Part shown: positions 44,547 to 52,519 of the stretch, piece after piece
Layout: each line of letters begins with the position of its first letter
Numbering within the stretch: the stretch's first letter is position 1
Source: Anaerostipes caccae L1-92
Lineage (GTDB): Bacteria; Bacillota; Clostridia; Lachnospirales; Lachnospiraceae
DNA length: 64,000 nucleotides
Assembly: GCF_014467075.1 (NCBI RefSeq)
Contig: NZ_AP023027.1
Location: forward strand, 2,545,501-2,609,500
Reading direction: 5' to 3'
Made by a program: the position numbers and the translations under genes
The notes under the pieces: model-generated
The model's input: the letters and a program-made list of their open reading frames with translations, nothing else
Told to the model about the DNA's origin: nothing
Database searches by the model: none

Positions 44547-45260
44547 CTATTGATTCTTGTTCACGATCCTTGTTTCATATTCTCCTGTTTTGATATCAAT
44601 GTAGCGCACAAACAGAGATACTTTGTTGTCTTCATTCAGGCTTTCCCACACACGGCTTGTAAACGCATCAATATCATCGTCTAAGCCGATTAATTTAGGC
44701 TCTCCCTCAAAACTCGGAAGCGGATCTCCGTCCTGCATATAGGTATGAATGAAATGTCCCTCCCCGCTTACCGGATTCTCATAGGCAAATGTATACCGGT
44801 TACATGCATCCGGATTACCGTTATTGCTCTTTAAAATAGACATTGCATAGTTGTAGGTTCCGTTTTCCACATGCATAATGCCTGAAATACGCGGAGTATA
44901 ATTCGGTGCATCCGGCTCAAACTCTCTCGTCCTCAATGCCTGTTCAAATGTCTGCTGTTTATCCATGAGCTCGTAGATCGTATCCGTCTGGTCTCCGTTG
45001 GTCACGATTGTTTTATTTCCTAATACCTTGACCGGAGCATAGATGATAAGGCTCGGATCACTCAGCTTTGACGGATCAAAAGCCTGTGTCCGGATACCTT
45101 TTCCGTCCTCAATAAACACACGGTTTCTGCTGTTTTCGCTTCTTCCCATGATAAAATATGCAGTCACTGCATAGGCCCCGTTTGGTGACTTCCCGATCAC
45201 AATTCCTCTTCCAGGGTATGAATTCCCTTTTAACTCGTTTTCTAATGACAACATCTTCAT
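44547..45260 (-). CDS. PurO-type IMP cyclohydrolase
   Basis: Closes FAICAR to IMP, the last step of IMP synthesis. It has 237 residues and belongs to the IMP_cyclohyd family first known from archaea (PurO), not to the MGS-like PurH fold. Family pattern: NSYPGRGIVIGKSPNGAYAVTAYFIMGRS at the start, RTQAFDPSKLSDPSLIIY, and DAPNYTPRISG-type (EPDAPNYTPRISGIMHVENG). ATG with AAAGGAGG. First gene after the riboswitch. Confidence 0.9.
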   Translation of the reverse strand: MKMLSLENELKGNSYPGRGIVIGKSPNGAYAVTAYFIMGRSENSRNRVFIEDGKGIRTQAFDPSKLSDPSLIIYAPVKVLGNKTIVTNGDQTDTIYELMDKQQTFEQALRTREFEPDAPNYTPRISGIMHVENGTYNYAMSILKSNNGNPDACNRYTFAYENPVSGEGHFIHTYMQDGDPLPSFEGEPKLIGLDDDIDAFTSRVWESLNEDNKVSLFVRYIDIKTGEYETRIVNKNQ

Positions 45261-45345
45261 TGTCCTGTATCCTCCTTTTGTATCTGTGTGCAGCTTCGCA
45301 GAGAGATTTTTATTCCATACGAAAGGTTCGCAGACCTTTTTTATG

Positions 45346-45450
45346 TAAAAATAAGCCGCCTGGGCACACTAAATAAAAGTTGCCCAGGCGGCCGGCATTT
45401 CTGCTGCCGTGCTCCCCGTGGTTTCTCCACTATCCGCCAGTCGCACAGCT
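45346..45450 (-). ncRNA. ZTP (pfl) riboswitch with intrinsic terminator
   Basis: Read on the minus strand, the aptamer begins with GUGCGACUGGCGG (45446-45434), continues with a GUGG/CCAC stem and the GGGGAGCAC segment, and ends with the invariant CCGCCUGGGCA (45391-45381), all hallmarks of the ZTP class. The last element also pairs with UGCCCAGGCGGC (45366-45355), which is followed by a U-rich tract, forming a terminator. ZTP/ZMP binding should prevent the terminator and let PurO and AICARFT be made when their substrate builds up. Confidence 0.92.
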
Positions 45451-45459
45451 TTCAAAATA

Positions 45460-45488
45460 AATATACACTATGATCTGTCATTTTTCAA
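45460..45488 (-). promoter_or_regulatory. Promoter of the riboswitch-PurO-AICARFT transcript
   Basis: TTGAAA (45488-45483), 17 nt, TATATT (45465-45460) on the minus strand. Transcription would start a few bases before the aptamer. Confidence 0.7.
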
Positions 45489-45512
45489 GTCAAAATACTC
45501 AGTCCTGACAGT

Positions 45513-45872
45513 TTAAAACATTTGAATCATCAGTTCTGCCGCCGCAGTGTTGGTGACTGCCGGTACCTTGTGCACATCACAGACACGAAGCAGTGCAGAC
45601 ACGTCCGGCTCATGGGGCTGTGCAGTCAGTGGGTCCCGGAAAAAAACAACCAGTCCGATCTTTCCCTCTGCAATTCTGCCTCCCAGCTGCTGGTCTCCTC
45701 CATACGGTCCTGACAAATATTTCTTCACCGGAAGTCCTGTGGCTTCCTCTACCCGTTTTCCGGTTGTACCGGTTGCGACCAAGTCATATTTTGCTAATGT
45801 TTCTTTATGCTTCTTTGCAAATTCCACCATCTCGTCTTTTTTCTTGTCATGTGCGATCAATGCAATAATCAT
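45513..45872 (-). CDS. mgsA: Methylglyoxal synthase
   Basis: Converts dihydroxyacetone phosphate to methylglyoxal and phosphate. It has 119 residues. Pattern: [63 protein letters not shown], with the catalytic Asp in GGDQQ. Single gene with its own promoter. Confidence 0.97.
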   Translation of the reverse strand: MIIALIAHDKKKDEMVEFAKKHKETLAKYDLVATGTTGKRVEEATGLPVKKYLSGPYGGDQQLGGRIAEGKIGLVVFFRDPLTAQPHEPDVSALLRVCDVHKVPAVTNTAAAELMIQMF

Positions 45873-45908
45873 ATCTTTATCCTCCTGATGTTTAATGACT
45901 GTAAGGCT

Positions 45909-45937
45909 AATCTACACTAAAGAAGCCACTTTTACAA
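45909..45937 (-). promoter_or_regulatory. Promoter of mgsA
   Basis: TTGTAA (45937-45932), 17 nt, TAGATT (45914-45909) on the minus strand, about 37 nt before the ATG. Confidence 0.65.
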
Positions 45938-45953
45938 GAGGAATATCTTTAGA

Positions 45954-47324
45954 TCACCGCTTAAGAGATTTTACTTTAGAAAATTTACTGTAAATTTTCT
46001 TTTTCTTTACAGTCTGATACGATCTGACTTTAAAATAGTACCTTTTTTTCTTTTTTAACTTGCCTTTTGTGTAAGATGCTTTTTTTGCAGATACAGTTGC
46101 TATCCTTTTAAAACCGGAAGACTTTTTCCTGGACATGTAAATCTGATATTTAGACACGCCGGAAATTTTTGACCAGCTTATTTTAATCCCCTTTGATCCG
46201 CTCTTCTTCAGCTTCTTTATTTTATTCGTCTTTGGGATCACCGTAATTTTGCAGGAAGCCTTTTTTCCGTTTCCTGTTCTTCCGGTGATAACCGCTGTCC
46301 CTACCTTTTTCGCCGTCACTTTGCCTGACGAACTGACCGATGCCACAGACGAACTGGAGCTGGACCACTGAACTGAAGGATATGAGTTCCTAGGTTCTAT
46401 GTAACTTCTCAGTGTATAGGAGGAACCTTTCTTCAGCGACAGGGATTTTTTATTCAGTTTGATGTTTTTTGCCGGAATGCTGCTGATCAGAAAGTTTATA
46501 TCCACATTTCCTCTGATGCCGCTGACTATGCCTCTGTCGGTGCACTGCCACATCTGATAGCTGCCTGTATAAGTGCATTTGCTTGCCCACTGGGCAACCC
46601 ACTTGGAATATTTATTAAATGCAGAACTTGTCAATTTTTCTTTCCACCAGCTTGTATTAGCGTAAATACCTATGTTAGAATATCCGGCTGTCTTTAAAAC
46701 AGCCTTAAATGCCTCTGCATTTTTACTATATTGATTCTTTGACAGATTACTGATCGAATTAGCTTCCAGATCCATGTATATAGGATAATTCGGTTTATGT
46801 CCGGTTAATAATTTTAAAGTAAATCTTGCTTCTGCCTGAGCTTGAGCCGTGTTTTTTGCCTGAGAAAAGATATATACTCCATATGGAATACCCAATCGTT
46901 CACACTCTTTTACATTATATTGCCACTGAGTATCTTCGTCATATGTGCTGTTTGCGCACCGGATAACAGCAAAATCAATCCCTGATGCTTTCACCATCTC
47001 CCAGTCAATCTTTCCCTGATGCTGACTGACATCTATCCCCTTTTTCACTGCGCCCGGAATCGGATTCCCCAGATCATTGACAAACATGCCGTTGACTTTA
47101 TTCCAGGCATTTGAATATGGTTTTGAAGCTCTGCTGAAAGACTGTCCGGGATAGATCGGTGTACCGTTTTTGTAACGCCAGCTGTTCTCTGCTCCCTGTC
47201 CTTCCTTCTGTTTAGGTTCTGATTGGTTACCGTTTACGAGTACCGGCAGTGCAGCCGACATCAAACTGACAGTCAAAAGTACCGCGAAAACTTTCTTTGC
47301 CGCTCTTAAAAAACTTTTCTTCAT
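45954..47324 (-). CDS. Secreted GH25 lysozyme with Ig-like (Big_2) and C-terminal module, paralogue 1
   Basis: 456 residues. Signal peptide (MKKSFLRAAKKVFAVLLTVSLMSAALPVL). A GH25 muramidase domain covers about 90-285: GIDVSQHQGKIDWEMVKASGIDFAVIR and the catalytic YPIYMDLEANS (DxE). A bacterial Ig-like Big_2 domain follows (about 290-365: YTLRSYIEPRNSYPSVQWSSSSSSVASVSSSGKVTAKKVG). The last 85 residues are a very basic fibronectin III-like module (SWSKISGVSKYQIYMSRKKSSG). Closely similar to the gene at 47964. Likely a wall-remodelling or lytic enzyme held at the surface by its modules. Confidence 0.93.
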   Translation of the reverse strand: MKKSFLRAAKKVFAVLLTVSLMSAALPVLVNGNQSEPKQKEGQGAENSWRYKNGTPIYPGQSFSRASKPYSNAWNKVNGMFVNDLGNPIPGAVKKGIDVSQHQGKIDWEMVKASGIDFAVIRCANSTYDEDTQWQYNVKECERLGIPYGVYIFSQAKNTAQAQAEARFTLKLLTGHKPNYPIYMDLEANSISNLSKNQYSKNAEAFKAVLKTAGYSNIGIYANTSWWKEKLTSSAFNKYSKWVAQWASKCTYTGSYQMWQCTDRGIVSGIRGNVDINFLISSIPAKNIKLNKKSLSLKKGSSYTLRSYIEPRNSYPSVQWSSSSSSVASVSSSGKVTAKKVGTAVITGRTGNGKKASCKITVIPKTNKIKKLKKSGSKGIKISWSKISGVSKYQIYMSRKKSSGFKRIATVSAKKASYTKGKLKKKKRYYFKVRSYQTVKKKKIYSKFSKVKSLKR

Positions 47325-47343
47325 CCCTGTCCCCTTTCGATAA

Positions 47344-47359
47344 TCCTACATTTGTAGGA
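47344..47359. promoter_or_regulatory. Inverted repeat beside the GH25-1 promoter
   Basis: TCCTACA-TT-TGTAGGA, a 7-bp inverted repeat with a TACA-N2-TGTA core similar to BlaI/CopY operators. It lies just downstream of the minus-strand -10 (TATAAT, 47367-47362). No BlaI-type gene is in the window. Confidence 0.4.
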
Positions 47360-47361
47360 CT

Positions 47362-47418
47362 ATTATATCACAAGTTGTCCGCCTGTGGGTATAAATTTTC
47401 ATTCTCCTGTGATATAAT
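47362..47418. promoter_or_regulatory. Mirror-image divergent extended -10 promoters
   Basis: ATTATATCACA (47362-47372) and TGTGATATAAT (47408-47418) form an 11-bp inverted repeat. Each arm contains an extended -10 (TGATATAAT) pointing away: left to the GH25 gene, right to the prepilin gene. Neither has an obvious -35. Confidence 0.6.
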
Positions 47419-47451
47419 TAAAAAAAACAAACGACAAAGGATGGGGTTTAT

Positions 47452-47889
47452 ATGAATCGTTTAAGAGGGAACAAAAAAGGATTTACTTTAGTTGAATTAA
47501 TCGTCGTGCTGGTTATTCTGGCGATCCTGATCGCTTTGCTGGTGCCGACTCTGACCGGGTACATAGACAGAGCCAACAAACGCTCGGCCCATGCGGATTT
47601 AAAGCTGATCGCAAACGCTGCTACTTCTGCCTATGCGGAGGTTTATGCTGACAACAACAGTAAAAATGGTGAAGTAATCTATTCTTCGGGAGCCGGCTGG
47701 AGCCATGAGCAGGGTACCACCATAGATACCGATTTTAAGGATTCCTTCATGCATTATTTGGGAAGTGACATTGACTTTAGTAAAGTCCAGTATTTATACA
47801 TCAGCCCGGACCGCCTGACGATTATCTACAAATATAAATCTAAAAACTATACTTATCAGAGATACGATAACACCGTCACCATTAAATAA
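47452..47889 (+). CDS. Lone type IV prepilin-like protein
   Basis: 145 residues. A short basic leader ends in KKG, with prepilin peptidase cleavage expected between Gly10 and Phe11 (GFTLVELIVVLVILAILIALLVPTL), including the conserved Glu at mature position 5. The remaining 100 residues form a small, strand-rich head with no cysteines. ATG with GGATGGGG. No pilin-assembly ATPase, platform protein or prepilin peptidase lies in the window, so assembly would depend on genes elsewhere. It stands between two GH25 lysozyme genes. Confidence 0.92.
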   Translation: MNRLRGNKKGFTLVELIVVLVILAILIALLVPTLTGYIDRANKRSAHADLKLIANAATSAYAEVYADNNSKNGEVIYSSGAGWSHEQGTTIDTDFKDSFMHYLGSDIDFSKVQYLYISPDRLTIIYKYKSKNYTYQRYDNTVTIK

Positions 47890-47912
47890 ATCATTCTTTA
47901 GTTTCGATATTC

Positions 47913-47958
47913 AAAAGCAATAAAAAAGATCCTGTTCAGGATCTTTTTTATTGCTTTT
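47913..47958. terminator. Perfectly palindromic bidirectional terminator
   Basis: Two 22-nt arms pair without mismatch around a TT centre. Each arm holds an A or T run next to GATCCTG, so it works for both the prepilin gene and the convergent GH25 paralogue 2. Confidence 0.9.
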
Positions 47959-47963
47959 TATTC

Positions 47964-49379
47964 CTATCTTTTTATTGATTTGATTGGACTGTAGCTGCTG
48001 TAATACTTGGTTTTTCCAACTGTTTTATAAGAACGTATTTTAAAATAGTAACGTTTGCCTCTCTTCAGTCCTTTTTTGGTAAAACTGAATGTTTTAGCTG
48101 ATGCAGTTTTTACCCTTTTATATCCGGAAGATTTCTTTTTTGACATATAAATCTGATATTTTGTAGTACCGCTAACTTTTGACCAGGTAACCTTAATGCT
48201 TTTCCTTCCCGATTTTTTAAGCTTTTTAATTTTGTTCGTCCTGGGCCGTACCGTAACCTTGCAGACTGCCTTTTTCCCGTTGGATGTCTTCGCTGTGATC
48301 GTTGCTTTCCCCACGCCCTTTGCAGTGATCTTTCCCCTGGAAGAAACAGCTGCCACTTTTTTATTGGAACTGGTCCATGTCACCGTTTTGTTGGAAGCAT
48401 TGGATGGCGCGATTGATTTTTTCAATGTATAGGAAGAACCGTTCTTAAGCTTCAGGCTTGTCTTATTCAGCTTTATTGACGAAACAGATATCGTCTGCAG
48501 TGCATTGACGTTCCATGAGCCTATTTTAAAATTCAGATCTACATTCGTACCGATTCCGCTGACCTTTCCAGAATCTGTACACTGCCACATATGATAAGTT
48601 CCGCTATAATTACAGTGGTAATTGTACTGTGCAACCCATCTTGGATACTCATTAAAGACAGTACTTGTAAGCTTCTCAGTAAACCAATACTTATTAGCAT
48701 ATACCCCTACATCCTTATATCCAGCATCCGATAATGTATTTATAAAAGTAACCGCGATCTGCCCGAGAATTTTGTTGGACAATCCTTCCTGAACATTATC
48801 TTCCATATCGTAATATATCGGATAACATAGCTTTTTCCCCTTTATGCATCGTATTACATATTCTGCTTCTTTTTTGGCATCTGTTATACTCGTTGCGTAA
48901 GAGTAAATATAAGCCCCGTAAGGCATTCCAATCCGTTCACATTCAGATGAATTATATGCCCAAGTAGGATCATCCCGATCCGTTGAATTCTTTCTGGATC
49001 CTATTTTTAAAATTGCATAATCCACTCCATCTGCCTTAACTTTTTCCCAATCAACTTTTTCATTCCATTTGCTTACATCAATGCCCCTTGCAGTTGCATT
49101 TGGAATAGGGTCACCCAGAGAATTTAGGAATACTCCATTTACTTTTGTCCAAGCATTAGCTACCGCTCTGGCTCCTCTGGCCGTCATAGATGGACCTATC
49201 GGCTCCTGCTGTTTTACCGGTTTTCCATCTTTAAACCGCCAACTGTTGGCCGGATCATGTTCTTCCGCACTTTTTTCTTCCGCAAAAACAGAAGCATGGT
49301 TGATGTAAGAAATTCCAGCAGCCAATACGATTGCTGAAATAAATACTGCAAGTTTATTCTTTACCCCTTTTACTCTCAC
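47964..49379 (-). CDS. Secreted GH25 lysozyme with Ig-like and C-terminal module, paralogue 2
   Basis: 471 residues with the same plan as the gene at 45954: signal peptide (VFISAIVLAAGISYINHASVFAE), GH25 domain (GIDVSKWNEKVDWEKVKADGVDYAILK and catalytic YPIYYDMEDN), a Big_2 domain (IAPSNASNKTVTWTSSNKKVAAVSSRGKITAKGVG) and a basic C-terminal module ending GKTKYYSSYSPIKSIKR. The C-terminal modules of the two are the most alike. In the catalytic strand DLEAN of paralogue 1 becomes DMEDN here, both keeping DxE. Candidate promoter TTGAAA (49433-49428), 16 nt, TATACT (49411-49406). Confidence 0.93.
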   Translation of the reverse strand: MRVKGVKNKLAVFISAIVLAAGISYINHASVFAEEKSAEEHDPANSWRFKDGKPVKQQEPIGPSMTARGARAVANAWTKVNGVFLNSLGDPIPNATARGIDVSKWNEKVDWEKVKADGVDYAILKIGSRKNSTDRDDPTWAYNSSECERIGMPYGAYIYSYATSITDAKKEAEYVIRCIKGKKLCYPIYYDMEDNVQEGLSNKILGQIAVTFINTLSDAGYKDVGVYANKYWFTEKLTSTVFNEYPRWVAQYNYHCNYSGTYHMWQCTDSGKVSGIGTNVDLNFKIGSWNVNALQTISVSSIKLNKTSLKLKNGSSYTLKKSIAPSNASNKTVTWTSSNKKVAAVSSRGKITAKGVGKATITAKTSNGKKAVCKVTVRPRTNKIKKLKKSGRKSIKVTWSKVSGTTKYQIYMSKKKSSGYKRVKTASAKTFSFTKKGLKRGKRYYFKIRSYKTVGKTKYYSSYSPIKSIKR

Positions 49380-49522
49380 TTGTCTCCTCCTTTTTCTATG
49401 TCAGTAGTATAACATCATTCCGCTCATTTTCAAAACCCAATCACACAGAAAATTTTTCCATGAGTCTTCATGTAAAACAAAGTTTTCCTTACGCATCTGT
49501 GGACAGCCCTCGGAGATTTTGT

Positions 49523-49559
49523 ATTTCATAGAGAAGGTCGTAGAACTTTTCTATGAAAT
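49523..49559. repeat. Palindromic element between GH25-2 and sigE
   Basis: ATTTCATAGAGAAG and CTTTTCTATGAAAT are 14-nt arms with one mismatch and a 9-nt loop. It is separate from the adjacent sigE terminator and has no T run of its own. Possibly a copy of a genome repeat; no second copy seen in the window. Confidence 0.55.
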
Positions 49560-49560
49560 G

Positions 49561-49597
49561 AAAAAGCCGCATCAGGACTTCTCCCATGCGGCATTCT
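49561..49597 (-). terminator. Terminator after sigE
   Basis: GCCGCAT (49566-49572) and ATGCGGC (49586-49592) pair; the T run TTTTTCATTT follows on the minus strand. Confidence 0.85.
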
Positions 49598-49609
49598 CTT
49601 TTTCACTGA

Positions 49610-50326
49610 TCAGACACACCCCATCCGGGACATCTCTCTCTTTAATCTTTTAATAATCTTCTTTTCCAATCTGGATATGTACGACTGGGAGATTCCCATT
49701 AAATCGGCAACCTCTTTCTGTGTTTTCTCCTCCCCATCCTTCTGGTTGATGCCGAATCTCAGCTCAATGATCTTTCTCTCCCGGTCAGAGAGGATCTTCA
49801 TGGCATTCAGCAAAAGCTTCCTGTCCACCTCATGCTCCAGGTCCCTGTAAATAATGTCTTCGTCTGTTCCGAGTATATCCGAGAGCAGAAGTTCATTTCC
49901 GTCCCAATCCACATTCAGCGGTTCATCGATGGACACTTCCATCTTCGTCTTGTTATTTCTTCTCAAATACATCAGAATTTCATTCTCAATGCATCTGGAA
50001 GCGTAGGTAGCAAGTTTGATCTTTTTGGCCGGATTAAATGTATTGATGGCTTTGATCAGTCCAATCGTCCCAATGGATATTAAATCTTCAACACCGATCC
50101 CTGTATTGTCAAATTTCTTTGCTATGTAGACTACAAGCCGCAGATTCCGCTCAATTAATTTTGCCCTGGCTTCCGGCTCCTCCGCTGTCCCGAGCTTATG
50201 TATCATCTTCTCCTCTTCCTTTGCTTCCAGAGGAGCCGGCAGAATTTCTGCACCCCCTATGTAGTGGATTTCTTTTCCTTTCGCTAAAAAAGTCCTCTTT
50301 TGGCATGTCACATTAAGTTTCAGCAC
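49610..50326 (-). CDS. sigE: Sporulation sigma factor SigE (pro-sigma-E)
   Basis: Mother-cell sigma factor, made as an inactive precursor and cut by SpoIIGA. The best start is the GTG at 50324-50326, preceded by GGGAGG at 7 nt; it gives 238 residues ([13 protein letters not shown]). The pro-region precedes [15 protein letters not shown], which matches the Bacillus cleavage area. Region 2 ([34 protein letters not shown]) and region 4 ([26 protein letters not shown]) are intact. It follows spoIIGA closely. No sigG follows; a terminator closes the unit. Confidence 0.95.
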   Translation of the reverse strand: MLKLNVTCQKRTFLAKGKEIHYIGGAEILPAPLEAKEEEKMIHKLGTAEEPEARAKLIERNLRLVVYIAKKFDNTGIGVEDLISIGTIGLIKAINTFNPAKKIKLATYASRCIENEILMYLRRNNKTKMEVSIDEPLNVDWDGNELLLSDILGTDEDIIYRDLEHEVDRKLLLNAMKILSDRERKIIELRFGINQKDGEEKTQKEVADLMGISQSYISRLEKKIIKRLKREMSRMGCV

Positions 50327-50345
50327 TGTACAACCTCCCATTACT

Positions 50346-51140
50346 TTATCTGACCAGATCCGGATGGAGCAGTAACTGATAGTGGCCGTCCCGGGAAAGC
50401 GGGTGCTCTGACAGTCCTATCAATCCTCTTTCTGCCATCCATGTCTGGCTGCTATTCTTGATTCTGATATTAGCTACAAGAATCCCCATCATCAGGCCGT
50501 TTTCCCTGCCAACCGTCCTGTATGGAATCATTCTTATATCTTTTAGCTTATGTTTTTCTATTAAAATGGTTAATGATTCATCTAAATATGGATTCAGTGC
50601 CTGTTCCTCCATGACGGAAACCGGGATCTTTTCTATAGGTTCGTATAAAAAATTCCCCGTATCCAAATAGGCAGTGACTCTGACCGTCCTGCCAAGGAGT
50701 TCAAATGATACCTGGTATAAGGAATCTTTCTGGCTCCTGATATTTTCCCAGACTGCACAATACAAAAAAGCCAAGAGGAGAAACGCCGCAAAACAGCCGA
50801 AAATCCAGATATGGATAGATAAACGGTATTTCACGAAGCTCCACAGTCCGCCCAGCAAGGCTGAGAGTGCAAATAAATATCCGGAACATATCAGACTTTT
50901 TCTCAGAGAGAGCGGAAATGCAAGCCAGGAGGTCGCTCCGATGCTTGCCGCGAGAAATCCAAGCTGGACTGCCTGATTTCCTTCCGCCGCCCATGCCGTC
51001 AGACACCCGAGTCCGCTTCCGGCCGCTGATGCCAGCAGGATACGCCAGACAGAACTCTGTGATTTCAGCGAACTTCTTAAAATAAGCAGCAGCCCCAGGA
51101 GGACCAGCCACTGTTCCAAAAACATCATCAAAAAAAACAT
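50346..51140 (-). CDS. spoIIGA: Sporulation sigma-E processing peptidase SpoIIGA
   Basis: Membrane aspartic protease that processes pro-sigma-E. About five membrane helices in the N-terminal half, then a cytoplasmic protease domain with the active-site DTGNFLYEP and a [12 protein letters not shown] strand typical of the family. Start is unclear: reading from the ATG at 51138-51140 gives 264 residues, ATGs at 51128 and 51125 are also in frame, and none has a ribosome binding site. A TTG at 51179 is possible but coincides with a -35 hexamer. The nearby promoter suggests transcription starts close to the first ATG. Confidence 0.9.
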   Translation of the reverse strand: MFFLMMFLEQWLVLLGLLLILRSSLKSQSSVWRILLASAAGSGLGCLTAWAAEGNQAVQLGFLAASIGATSWLAFPLSLRKSLICSGYLFALSALLGGLWSFVKYRLSIHIWIFGCFAAFLLLAFLYCAVWENIRSQKDSLYQVSFELLGRTVRVTAYLDTGNFLYEPIEKIPVSVMEEQALNPYLDESLTILIEKHKLKDIRMIPYRTVGRENGLMMGILVANIRIKNSSQTWMAERGLIGLSEHPLSRDGHYQLLLHPDLVR

Positions 51141-51146
51141 AAGCTT

Positions 51147-51179
51147 ATTATAAAAAAAGAGGTGCACGTACTTTGTCAA
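51147..51179 (-). promoter_or_regulatory. Candidate spoIIG promoter with 21-bp spacer
   Basis: TTGACA (51179-51174), 21 nt, TATAAT (51152-51147) on the minus strand. Both hexamers are perfect but too far apart for normal sigma-A use. The Bacillus spoIIG promoter has the same trait and needs Spo0A. TTTGTCAAA overlapping the -35 differs by one base from the 0A-box core TTTGTCGAA. Confidence 0.6.
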
Positions 51180-51207
51180 AAAAGAGAAGTGGCAGATACG
51201 TTAATTC

Positions 51208-51247
51208 TACAAAAAAACCCGTATCCTGCCTTACGGCAAGATACGGG
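51208..51247 (-). terminator. Terminator after ftsZ
   Basis: CCCGTATC and GATACGGG with inner TGCC/GGCA pairing (51218-51247), followed on the minus strand by a T run. It isolates spoIIGA-sigE from the division genes. Confidence 0.9.
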
Positions 51248-51264
51248 CTTGTCCCACGTTTATT

Positions 51265-52416
51265 TTATTTTCTTCTGCTCTTTAATAAAAACTCCGGAAT
51301 CACGATCTTTGAATCATGATCCTCTACACTGGCAGTCTCCTGTTCTTTGCTCCCATATGTAGATTCTGCTGTTTCAGCAGGCTCACTTTTCGGCTGACTG
51401 CTGTAGATAGGCTGTCCGGAAAAAACGGGAGGAGGAGTAATGCTTTTCTTCTTAAATCCTGCTCCTCTGGCTCCTGCCTCAGACTGGATCCCCGTGGCAA
51501 CGATAGTTGCGCTGATCTGGTCACCCATATCAGAGTTGACAGTGCCGAAGATAACGTTGACTTCTTGTCCAGCCGTATCCTTCAAGTACTCTACTGCCTG
51601 CTGTGCCTCCAGCATACCCACATCACCTGAGAAATTGACGATGATATCGGTCGCTCCGGAAACTGTAGTTTCCAGAAGCGGGCTTTCCATGGCTGCCTTG
51701 ATTGCTTCCAATTCCTCATCCGCAACACCCATACCGATGTGTGCAATACCCTTATCGCGCATAACCGTCTGGATGTCTGCAAAGTCAACATTGATAAGAC
51801 CAGGATTGTAGATCATATCGGTAATTCCCTGAACACCCTGCTGAAGCACTTCATCAGCTTTTTTGAGTGCGTCCGGAATGGTTGTTTTCTTCTCGCAGAT
51901 CTGAAGCAGCTTGTCATTCGGAATCACGATCATCGTGTCCACCTGATCCTGAAGACGCGCCACTCCCGCGACAGCATTGTTCATTCTTGGCTTTCCTTCA
52001 AAAGTAAAAGGCTTTGTGACAACACCGACGGTCAAAATACCAAGAGACTTTGAAATCTCGGCAATCACCGGTGCTGCTCCGGTACCTGTTCCGCCTCCCA
52101 TACCGCAGGTGACAAAGACCATATCGGCACCCTGTACCAGCTGTGTGATCTCATCCCGGTTTTCTTCCACCGCTGCCTCTCCGATCTCAGGTTTCGCACC
52201 GGCACCGAGACCTTTGGTCAGCTTTTCTCCTATCTGGATCTTCGTAGAGCACTTGCATAAAGACAGGGCCTGCCTGTCCGTGTTAATTCCTACAAGTTCC
52301 ACTCCCTGTATATTTTCGTCAACCATGCGGTTCACTGCATTGTTGCCGGCTCCCCCGACTCCAATGACTAAAATTCTGGCTTGTGTGCTTTCTACATTCG
52401 GCATAATCTCGACCAC
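51265..52416 (-). CDS. ftsZ: Cell division protein FtsZ
   Basis: Tubulin-like GTPase that forms the division ring. It has 383 residues. The GTP signature GGGTGTG is at 107-113; the T7 loop and [11 protein letters not shown] are present. A variable linker of about 60 residues leads to the C-terminal binding peptide [12 protein letters not shown]. The GTG at 52414-52416 has GGAGGAG upstream. ftsA, usually just before ftsZ, is missing. Confidence 0.98.
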   Translation of the reverse strand: MVEIMPNVESTQARILVIGVGGAGNNAVNRMVDENIQGVELVGINTDRQALSLCKCSTKIQIGEKLTKGLGAGAKPEIGEAAVEENRDEITQLVQGADMVFVTCGMGGGTGTGAAPVIAEISKSLGILTVGVVTKPFTFEGKPRMNNAVAGVARLQDQVDTMIVIPNDKLLQICEKKTTIPDALKKADEVLQQGVQGITDMIYNPGLINVDFADIQTVMRDKGIAHIGMGVADEELEAIKAAMESPLLETTVSGATDIIVNFSGDVGMLEAQQAVEYLKDTAGQEVNVIFGTVNSDMGDQISATIVATGIQSEAGARGAGFKKKSITPPPVFSGQPIYSSQPKSEPAETAESTYGSKEQETASVEDHDSKIVIPEFLLKSRRK

Positions 52417-52519
52417 GATGCTCCTCCTTCAATCTCTATCTCAAATTTTCTTATACTCATCCACATTATCATTTCATGTTATCTTCTTACATGATACAGT
52501 TTTTCAGTTAAACTTTCAA

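Noticed and set aside
45310..45336. AAAGGT/ACCTTT hairpin as a terminator
   Set aside because: Its T run lies on the plus strand, where no gene reads toward it; on the minus strand it is in the PurO leader with no T tract.
47344..47359. BlaI/CopY control of the GH25 gene
   Set aside because: The core TACA-N2-TGTA fits, but no BlaI-type regulator is present and such short dyads are common; kept only as a low-confidence site.
51174..51179. TTG at 51179 as the spoIIGA start
   Set aside because: It has no ribosome site and coincides with the -35 hexamer of the only available promoter between the ftsZ terminator and the gene.
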